A stretch of 64,000 nt of DNA, taken from positions 1-64,000 of the forward strand of contig JAEULQ010000068.1 of assembly GCA_016792685.1 (NCBI GenBank), written 5' to 3'. Position numbers and translations under genes: made by a program. The notes beneath the pieces were generated by a model. It worked only from the letters and a program-made list of their open reading frames with translations. It was not told the origin of the DNA and searched no databases. Below, one piece after another: positions 1 to 5,419 of the stretch. Each line of letters starts with the position of its first letter. Position 1 is the stretch's first letter. The DNA is from Tabrizicola sp. Its GTDB lineage: Bacteria > Pseudomonadota > Alphaproteobacteria > Rhodobacterales > Rhodobacteraceae.

Positions 1-140
1 CCCCGGCGGAGGCAGAGCTTCGGCAACACCGTGACATCGTCGTGAACTACCTTTTGGGACATCCTGAGCGGCGGCATGAGACTGCACGCGGGTTGGCGCT
101 GGACGCCTTCCGAGAGGCCTTTCCTTGTCCGGTGCAGTAG
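1..140 (+). CDS. C-terminal end of an unrecognised gene (partial)
   Basis: A frame open from base 3 runs to a TAG at 138-140 and encodes the last 45 residues of a protein that starts before the window. The tail is charged and probably helical (it includes EAELRQHRDIV and ETARGLALDAF). I recognise no motif. It reads away from the leftward gene train of the mobile element and is followed by 318 bases without a convincing gene, so it may mark older sequence next to the accessory region. Function cannot be assigned from 45 residues. Confidence 0.45.
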   Translation, partial: PAEAELRQHRDIVVNYLLGHPERRHETARGLALDAFREAFPCPVQ

Positions 141-458
141 CCTGGTCAAGGTAAATCTGAACGACCCACGGCGACCCACTCGCCCTGTTTCCGCCTGTAA
201 CATCAGGACACAACGGCCCTGATTCGGCCCTGTTCTCAGACTTTGCAGGCCCCTGCTAGCAGGGCATAACAAGCGGCCCAAGTCCGTTGTTCGGGCGCTG
301 TTTTGAAGGGGAACCCAGCCGACCTCCAGAAAACTCTCACGGCCTAAGACCCAAGAGGGGCGGTCCGACCTTAGGGTAATCTTAGGGTCACGTCACGGTC
401 CGTATCGCACTGTATTTTCGATCACCTTTGGTAACCCGGGAAAGGCACTGGACCTCCC
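141..458. other. Gene-poor stretch with a 14-bp palindrome
   Basis: No open frame here has a plausible start and ribosome-binding site. The stretch holds a perfect 14-bp palindrome at 251-264 (arm CCCTGCT). It also holds a short direct repeat, CTTAGGGT, at about 370-388, just beyond the end of the nuclease gene. The palindrome could be an operator or part of an attachment region; neither is shown. Confidence 0.4.
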
Positions 459-824
459 CTACTGGCACCAATCGAAGTCGCCGCCAGGACGCCACTCCAC
501 TGCCAAACCCTCGGCAAGCATCACACTCCCGATAGTGCGTCCGTCAGGAAGCCTCAGAACCACAAGAGGGCGGTCGTAACGGTCGATTTCGCCACTGTCT
601 TCGATCAAAAGCCCAGGGGTCTTGAGAAGCTCAGCCATTCGCTTCTTTGCCTTCTTCCCCAGTGCATTCTCTCGGTCACAGTTGGCATTCCTGCCCAACT
701 CGGGAGTGTCATATCCCGAGACAAACGGCGCTCCATCGCCCATGTCGCGTAGGTTCTGCCCGTCGCACTTCACGGTATCGCCGTCCACCGCAGTGAGGCT
801 GGCGCAGACCAATAGAGCAATCAC
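459..824 (-). CDS. Small thermonuclease-family (SNase-like) protein
   Basis: This 121-residue protein matches the compact staphylococcal-nuclease fold. It has a VDGDTVKC strand near residue 13, a DTPELG motif near residue 40 that carries acidic metal-site residues, an LGKKAKKRM helix, and a DRYDRPLVVL segment near residue 82 that corresponds to the D-x-Y-G-R-x-L motif of the family. MLAEGLAVEW follows as the closing strand/helix. The first 15 residues are hydrophobic, as in an export signal. The start is GTG at 824, chosen because GGGAGGT lies five bases upstream. The family cleaves DNA and RNA with calcium; activity here is inferred. It is divergent from the Cys/His-rich peptide gene at 908, with 83 bases between the starts, and sits in the cargo part of the accessory region. 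Confidence 0.8.
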   Translation of the reverse strand: MIALLVCASLTAVDGDTVKCDGQNLRDMGDGAPFVSGYDTPELGRNANCDRENALGKKAKKRMAELLKTPGLLIEDSGEIDRYDRPLVVLRLPDGRTIGSVMLAEGLAVEWRPGGDFDWCQ

Positions 825-907
825 GGGTACCTCCCAAAAAAATGGTGCTTTGGCCTCTTTTCAGCCACGGTTTCCAAAGATGATAACCGAACTCATTGGA
901 GGACAAA

Positions 908-1060
908 ATGCGATTCATCATAATCGCCTTCTTCGCTATTGCATTTGCTACGTTGACATCCAGCGGGGCAGATGCCCATGGGGGCGGGTGCCGGAAAAGC
1001 TCCCCTCCCGGAAAATGCTGTCACATGCAAAAGAGCACGGGTCTAGTCCATTGCCATTGA
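908..1060 (+). CDS. Short secreted Cys/His-rich peptide
   Basis: A 50-codon gene with a strong ribosome-binding site (GGAGGA, five bases before the ATG). Residues 1-23 form a hydrophobic signal peptide ending in ADAHG. The mature part carries a glycine-rich GGGCRK segment, then SPPGKCCH, and ends VHCH. Cysteines and histidines spaced this way resemble the small metal-binding tails (YHYH/Excalibur-like) that accompany secreted thermonucleases, and a thermonuclease gene lies divergently at 459-824. The ending at residue 50 and the clean signal peptide argue for a real gene. Metal binding and partnership with the nuclease are inference. Confidence 0.7.
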   Translation: MRFIIIAFFAIAFATLTSSGADAHGGGCRKSSPPGKCCHMQKSTGLVHCH

Positions 1061-1386
1061 TCTGATCGATCCAGTGTTAGTGGCGAGTCGCGCCAATTCT
1101 GATACCGCGCGGAACGCAGGACTTTAATAGGTCATTCTTTGTATGCCTTGGGGCGCAGCGACTTGGCCGCTCGCCCTTCATTGGCCGGTCTCCCCAAGGG
1201 GGTGGTCAAAGTCAGTTCGGGAAATCCGCTGGAAAAAGTGAGTGCCATGGCGAGGGGACTCACCATGGCACCGACCGGATTCAGTAATGTCCTCTTACTC
1301 GTCCTGGTACATTTGGTTGTTCTCGCCCGCGACTCTGGCATCCAAAAGTCGTGTGCGTGGCAGCGGTCAGGTCTTTGTGTGGCTAA
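1061..1386. other. Gene-poor stretch between two cargo genes
   Basis: Overlapping frames on both strands (about 1132-1390) reach 69-94 codons, but none has a ribosome-binding site or recognisable protein. A 7-bp inverted repeat (GCCATGG ... CCATGGC, near 1246-1271) is present. I see nothing else to support. Confidence 0.35.
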
Positions 1387-1830
1387 CTAATGCTGGCCAG
1401 TTTCCAATGCTGTCAGCAGGCGAACGCTTTCCAGTTGGACGAGCTTCAGTTCCTTCAGACGTCGCCGCATTTGAGATACCCGCGTGTCGCCCTCGTCGCG
1501 GGCGAGAGAAGCGAGGGTCCGGATGAGGCGTTCCGATTCCTCAACGTAGTATCGGCCCACCAGTCGTTTCGAGGAGAGCGGAACGACATTGGCACCACTA
1601 CCGAACGCCCCGTTGTCGTGAGCTTCGAACTCCCGCGCCAAGGCCGCAGAGCGCGCGCGCATGCAGTTTCGGCTGGTCTCTTCTAGCGAGGCACGATACT
1701 CGCGGATCAATGCGATTTGTTGGGACGTCGAGCCGGTCGAAATCCTTAGCCCGAGAATGGCGAGTAGAGATGCCGCGACCATGAGCAGCGAAAGGTTATT
1801 GTAAAGTTGCAGAAGGTCCATCTTGCTCAC
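1387..1830 (-). CDS. Small single-pass membrane protein, unknown function
   Basis: The 147-residue product has one hydrophobic segment at about residues 10-30 (LSLLMVAASLLAILGLRI). A mostly helical, charged body follows, with heptad-like stretches (ALIREYRASLEETSR and RRRLKELKLVQLESVRL) that could form a coiled coil. It probably sits in the inner membrane with the body in the cytoplasm. The start is GTG at 1830 because its GTGA overlaps the stop of the upstream gene, which implies coupled translation; an in-frame ATG lies three codons later. I recognise no family. It is a cargo gene of the accessory region, in a leftward run with the two small genes upstream. Confidence 0.6.
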   Translation of the reverse strand: MSKMDLLQLYNNLSLLMVAASLLAILGLRISTGSTSQQIALIREYRASLEETSRNCMRARSAALAREFEAHDNGAFGSGANVVPLSSKRLVGRYYVEESERLIRTLASLARDEGDTRVSQMRRRLKELKLVQLESVRLLTALETGQH

Positions 1831-2060
1831 CCCGCAGGCTGAGGTGCAGCGGCGGGAGCTTTCCGGACGAAGTCACTCCCGTATAGCTCGCGGGTCTGGC
1901 GAGCGTAGATGCGAAGCTCGGAGGGTACCTGACCGCACTCCATCACCATTGCTTCAATCGTGCGGCTGCAGGCGAGGTGCAGGCGTTTGTCCGAAGTCCG
2001 GGTTGCATGGGCGCGGGCTTCGCGGATGATCGAAAGCGCGTCCTTTTGCCATTGTCTCAT
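1827..2060 (-). CDS. Small basic protein, unknown function
   Basis: Encodes about 77 residues beginning MRQWQKDALSI, mostly helical and rich in arginine and lysine, with an Ala/Pro-rich C-terminus (APAAAPQP). The ATG at 2060 is preferred over a TTG three codons upstream because GGAG lies ten bases before the ATG but directly abuts the TTG. Its stop overlaps the start of the membrane-protein gene (GTGA), so the two are probably co-translated. No family recognised. Confidence 0.55.
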   Translation of the reverse strand: MRQWQKDALSIIREARAHATRTSDKRLHLACSRTIEAMVMECGQVPSELRIYARQTRELYGSDFVRKAPAAAPQPAG

Positions 2061-2138
2061 TCTGAGCAATCTCCAAGCAGCAAGTGCCTAGAGAAAAGCG
2101 CCCTAAGGTAAAGATTCTCTTAAAAGATGACCTCAAGT

Positions 2139-2330
2139 TTAGGAAGCCATCCTGAGTTGAAGCTGCAGATCCCTGTCGATTGGCAGGGACACACTCTTGT
2201 GAAGCTCACATGCTTCCCTAGCGCAGACGGTCGCCATGACCTTGAACGCCTCGGCAGTGGCAGTGAACCCGTCGCTCTCTGCCATCGCAGCAGCGACAAG
2301 GGCTTGGTTCTTAAGTTCGCTCGGATGCAT
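2139..2330 (-). CDS. Possible 63-residue protein
   Basis: The frame begins MHPSELKNQALVAAAMAE and has balanced, protein-like composition with amphipathic helices. The ribosome-binding site (AGGTG) is weak. It lies 78 bases upstream of the 77-residue gene on the same strand and could be the first gene of that small operon. No family is recognised, and the call rests on composition and position alone. Confidence 0.4.
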   Translation of the reverse strand: MHPSELKNQALVAAAMAESDGFTATAEAFKVMATVCAREACELHKSVSLPIDRDLQLQLRMAS

Positions 2331-2638
2331 GGAACACCTAAGATTCGATCAACTTTTGCCTACGTTATGCCGCCAGGGTTAACAAAGAGTTAATCTAACC
2401 CGATTGGTTGACAGTGAACCGAAAACGAACGGAGCGCTCACCCTAAATACTGACAGATCAGGGGGTGAAAGCACCACATGTGGACGGATCGTTGTCATTT
2501 TCGAACAGCGCTAACTCCTGAGGCCGACTGACGCGCGCACAACGCAGCGCATTGTGCATGGAAGTCTGCACAATCAAGGGTTGTACCTTTCCGCTCGACG
2601 AAGAGCAGTGCGACTTTTACATGAATCGCGCTGGACAA
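2331..2638. other. AT-richer intergenic stretch
   Basis: This stretch separates two leftward cargo genes. It includes GTTAACAAAGAGTTAAT near 2378-2394 and a TTGACA hexamer near 2408 without a convincing -10 at the right spacing. It probably contains promoters for the leftward genes. A 64-codon plus-strand frame that starts inside it runs into the 2639-3091 gene and is not believed. Confidence 0.35.
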
Positions 2639-3091
2639 CTACCTAAAGGACGATCCGAGCCGTACAGCCGTCACCAACAACTCGCCGACACCTTCCGCAA
2701 CTTTGTCGTAGGTCTCCGCAGTCTGGCTTTCGTTCAGCCAACCTGACACCGCCCATAGGTATCGAAGCAAGGCAAATGCCAGATCGGTCTTTGCATAGTA
2801 CGCAAGCGCTTTACCTTCCACACTTGCCCTGGCCGGATAGATTGCGAGGTCTGCACGGCCACGAAGGTCCAGCCCGTCTTCCTTGAAGGCGTAGACCCTT
2901 ATCGCGGCAATCAGTTCGCTATACCTCGGCGCGATTATCGTATCGCTATGGGGGCTCCGAGCGCCTTCCGGGAAGACTGAGGTCCAGAAGTCGGCCTCAT
3001 TCACAAGGTCAGCCAAGAGACGGTCAACACTCTCGGATTCAAGTAAAACGGCTTCACCAACAACCAGCTTAACTCGGAAGTGCCTGCCCAT
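2639..3091 (-). CDS. Hypothetical cargo protein, about 150 residues
   Basis: Starts MGRHFRVKLVVGEAVLL. The ATG at 3091 is favoured because GGGGGAAC lies about eight bases upstream; a GTG five codons earlier overlaps that site. The N-terminal part looks like a short beta segment. The rest is helical and acidic, with aromatic-rich stretches (EADFWTSVFPEG, ALLRYLWAVSGWLNES). I recognise no domain. Its codon use is less biased to G/C third positions than the chromosomal genes further right, consistent with transferred DNA. Confidence 0.6.
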   Translation of the reverse strand: MGRHFRVKLVVGEAVLLESESVDRLLADLVNEADFWTSVFPEGARSPHSDTIIAPRYSELIAAIRVYAFKEDGLDLRGRADLAIYPARASVEGKALAYYAKTDLAFALLRYLWAVSGWLNESQTAETYDKVAEGVGELLVTAVRLGSSFR

Positions 3092-3344
3092 CGTGAGTTC
3101 CCCCACAAGATGTAACTATGGAAAAGTTAGCACACTTTGGGATACATTCCTTGACTTGCATCAACCCGACTGCGGATCGGATCAGATGCCCCGAGGCTCT
3201 CGAAAGTGGGCGGGCTTCGACAAAGGTTGAGCAAAAGCTCAAACACTGAACCACTGCGCGTTCGGATCTCGGTTTACTTCTAGGGGCCAGGCATCGGGGT
3301 GTATCGGCGATGGCAACGGCGCTTACGGCGCAAGGGAGGATGAA

Positions 3345-3629
3345 GTGCCTGTAGCAGTCTCAATGTCCCCGAATGAATCGATCCCGCCGGTGCTAGAACA
3401 CGAAGACGCTGATTTACTTACTATGCAATTGCGAGCAACGGGCTGGCCTCCTGATCTGCCGGATGTTGAATCGGAATGCCAGTTGCTGGGGTCGTTCCCT
3501 GAGCCGTTCGGTTGGTTTAATCGGCTTGAACACCACTCGGCACATCTCGAAGCAGTGTCGCCGGACGAAAATGCGGAGCAACCTGTGGGACCTATTGCCG
3601 GGCTAAGTCTGCTTAAGCTACTGATCTAG
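3345..3629 (+). CDS. Possible small acidic protein
   Basis: A 94-codon frame starting at GTG 3345, with a near-perfect GGGAGGA four bases upstream, which is the main evidence. The product is acidic and proline-rich (PPVLEHEDADLLTMQ, WPPDLPDVESE) with no known motif. It converges on the leftward phage-like genes, ending 20 bases from the end of the 3649-3930 gene. Confidence 0.45.
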   Translation: MPVAVSMSPNESIPPVLEHEDADLLTMQLRATGWPPDLPDVESECQLLGSFPEPFGWFNRLEHHSAHLEAVSPDENAEQPVGPIAGLSLLKLLI

Positions 3630-3648
3630 TGGGCATATAGGCAAAGCG

Positions 3649-3930
3649 CTAACGTCCGAAACCATTCTGTGGGTCGTTCAGTAATCGCGCTGTGTCTCGC
3701 CCCTCGCTCAATAGGTCAGCGACCAACCTGCGAAGCTCCTGCACCTCTTTCGTCCGCCCGCCATGTCGATAGGCCGGGTTTAGTTTCCCAGGCCCAGCGC
3801 CGCCTCGAGCGCCGTGCATCCGGCACACTTTCCACCCCCGGACGGACGGATTGCAGCAAGGCAGCCCAGTGCGCTTGCTATGGGCCGTGCAGCGGGGCGA
3901 ATTGTGCATGGGGTAGGTGTCATCTTTCAT
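3649..3930 (-). CDS. Small phage-associated HGG-motif protein
   Basis: The 93-residue product contains SPRCTAHSKRTGLPCCNP, KVCRMHGARGG and AYRHGGRTKEV. These are conserved Cys/His/Gly blocks of a small protein family often seen in alphaproteobacterial prophages near packaging genes. The cysteine and histidine pattern suggests a zinc-stabilised fold. ATG 3930 is chosen because a very strong GGGGGGAGGG lies about six bases upstream, inside the end of the preceding gene, giving an 11-base overlap. It is the last gene of the leftward train. Its role is unknown; a DNA-binding or packaging accessory role is only a guess. Confidence 0.65.
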   Translation of the reverse strand: MKDDTYPMHNSPRCTAHSKRTGLPCCNPSVRGWKVCRMHGARGGAGPGKLNPAYRHGGRTKEVQELRRLVADLLSEGRDTARLLNDPQNGFGR

Positions 3931-4561
3931 CGGTGACCCTCCCCCCGTGGGTAACGTTGCCGACGACTGCTTGCGCCCCGTTTTCAACCGTCACACGCTC
4001 CACCCGGACAACCTGTTGCCCCTTCGATCTGTAGCGCTTGAGGGTGTCCATCTGGACGGCATAGCTTCGCGCCAGTTTGTTATAGGCGCGCTCGGCAGAG
4101 TCCTGTTGAGGAAGGTTCTCAACGTGGTTCAACCGCCGCGCTAACATCATCGTCGCCATGTGGACGGATGCCATTTGGGTCAATAGCAATGCCTCAGCTG
4201 CATCGCGCGGGTGCATCGCGTCCACGAAGGCCAGCGCGAAATTTGTCGCTTCCTCGTCTGTCCGCCTCTTGTGCGAGCCTAGGCATGCCATCTGGGCAAG
4301 CAGCCCATTGGCTACGGTGAAGTTGCCAGAGCCCTTGTAGAGCCTTCCCCAGCGGCCCTTGGCTTTAATCTGCAACACCCCGTCATCCGACCAGGTAAGC
4401 TCGGCCTTCGGCAAGTCTCGGTGAAGGTTTTCGGCGGCCCATTTAAGCAACGCCTGATCTTCTTCAGGGGTTTCGCCTTGGGGCAGTTGGTCGATTTCAC
4501 TGAGTAGACTTTCAGCCGCAGTGACCAGCTTAGGCTCTTTCAAAGTTGGTTTCTTGGGCAT
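3920..4561 (-). CDS. Conserved phage-associated protein, 213 residues
   Basis: Alpha-helical protein with a conserved C-terminal half. It has AEALLLTQMASVHMATMM and ARRLNHVENLPQQDSAERA, then a LARSYAVQMDTLKRYRSKG helix and a short beta tail, RVERVTVENGAQAVVG. I recall this arrangement as a conserved hypothetical protein of alphaproteobacterial mobile elements, usually paired with the small HGG protein that follows here. It may be a packaging or DNA-binding accessory protein, but no catalytic motif is visible. It overlaps the downstream gene by 11 bases. Confidence 0.65.
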   Translation of the reverse strand: MPKKPTLKEPKLVTAAESLLSEIDQLPQGETPEEDQALLKWAAENLHRDLPKAELTWSDDGVLQIKAKGRWGRLYKGSGNFTVANGLLAQMACLGSHKRRTDEEATNFALAFVDAMHPRDAAEALLLTQMASVHMATMMLARRLNHVENLPQQDSAERAYNKLARSYAVQMDTLKRYRSKGQQVVRVERVTVENGAQAVVGNVTHGGRVTDER

Positions 4562-4567
4562 GGCTTT

Positions 4568-4720
4568 TCAATTCCGGTTTTGCGGATAGCTGGGGAGTGC
4601 CGCGAGAATGCTGCGGACGAGGGAGAGAGCGGCATTGGGCGAAAGGGGCACTGCGGCCACCTCTGCGCCGTCACGCCAGATATGCAGGACCGGGCCGGGG
4701 CGGATGGTTGCCAGCATCAT
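4568..4720 (-). CDS. 50-residue protein, translationally coupled
   Basis: Begins MMLATIRPGPVLHIW and continues as a compact sequence with a hydrophobic helix (ALSLVRSILAALPS). The start ATG overlaps the stop of the upstream gene as ATGA (4717-4720), and AAAGGCGG precedes it. A nearly identical AAAGGCGGTG leader precedes the upstream gene, so the two share a start-site design. No family recognised. Confidence 0.55.
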   Translation of the reverse strand: MMLATIRPGPVLHIWRDGAEVAAVPLSPNAALSLVRSILAALPSYPQNRN

Positions 4721-5148
4721 GCAACACCGCCTTTCGCAACCTGAGGGAAGCCGGGGAAGGAACACACTTCGGCCAGCCGGGCGAGGGCGAGGGTGCGGGC
4801 CACCTCATGCGCAGTAGCCTTGTCCTCTGACAGGGCACTGTGAAGGGCGTAGGCACCCCTGCCCTGTACGTCCAGACCAACCGCAAGCCAAGTGACCCCA
4901 CCCGGCAAATGATCTGGCCTGCGCTCAGGGAAGCCCAGCGCCTCGGTCTCTGAAACCGGAATGGCGAGAGGTTTCCCCCCGGCCTCGATCATCCGGCGAA
5001 AGGCGCGGGTCAGAGCCGCCACCGCCTGGGGGTGGGTTATCGGCTTCATTCCGTCCTTCAGGAAGTCGAAGCAACATGCGGCCATCACGGCTGCCGTCGC
5101 GGGTGCTTTGCTTTTCATGGCTCGGCGCTGGGCACGGGTCAGGGGCAT
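4717..5148 (-). CDS. Hypothetical mobile-element protein, 143 residues
   Basis: Starts MPLTRAQRRAMKSK at ATG 5148, with AAAGGCGGTGCAGG just upstream. A longer frame exists but runs into the iteron array and has no better start. The product has a basic N-terminus, a helical region around residues 20-60 (FDFLKDGMKPITHPQAV) and a beta-rich C-terminal part (GVTWLAVGLDVQGRGAY). It is the first gene after the putative origin, in the same direction as the primase-helicase. Function unknown. Confidence 0.55.
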   Translation of the reverse strand: MPLTRAQRRAMKSKAPATAAVMAACCFDFLKDGMKPITHPQAVAALTRAFRRMIEAGGKPLAIPVSETEALGFPERRPDHLPGGVTWLAVGLDVQGRGAYALHSALSEDKATAHEVARTLALARLAEVCSFPGFPQVAKGGVA

Positions 5149-5185
5149 CCTGCACCGCCTTTCCCGGCCATCGCGGGGGGGCAGA

Positions 5186-5397
5186 GCGGAACCAGCGGAA
5201 CCTTTTCCCACACATCCTGAAGGAACGTGTTTTGGCGGAACCTGCGGAACCTACATGTAAAAGAATACCCCTTTTTAATCATATACTTATCATTTACGGC
5301 ATGTTGCGTGGAAAAAGGTTCCGCAGGTTCCGCAATGTCTTTTTTCGCAAGCGATTTCAGTAGGGTTCCGCTAGGGGGTTCCGCTACGGGGTTCCGA
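5186..5397. repeat. Symmetrical iteron array, candidate replication origin
   Basis: Eight exact copies of GGTTCCGC and one variant (GGTTCCGA) occur in 212 bases. Four lie in the GCGGAACC orientation, at 5186, 5195, 5235 and 5244. Five lie in the opposite orientation, at 5317, 5326, 5364, 5377 and 5390. The inner pairs form a perfect 17-bp inverted repeat (5235-5251 and 5317-5333) around an AT-rich core of 65 bases. On each side the next copies lie 40 or 38 bases further out. The array fills the gap between the primase-helicase stop (5420) and the next gene. Iterons flanking AT-rich DNA beside a replication gene are typical of phage-satellite and plasmid origins; origin function is inferred. 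Confidence 0.7.
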
Positions 5398-5419
5398 TGG
5401 ATCAGCAAGGGTTGCAAGG

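Noticed and set aside
1132..1390. Overlapping 69-, 83- and 94-codon frames on both strands
   Set aside because: No ribosome-binding sites, no motifs, and the frames contradict each other. One has a hydrophobic stretch, but this alone is not enough.
2408..2450. TTGACA near 2408 as a sigma-70 promoter
   Set aside because: The only TAAATACT-like -10 is about 30 bases away, too far; no gene starts downstream in that direction.
5186..5397. Iteron array considered as a CRISPR array
   Set aside because: The units are 8 bp, change orientation halfway and have spacers of 1, 5, 30-32 and 65 bases. CRISPR repeats are longer, in one direction and evenly spaced, and no cas genes are present.
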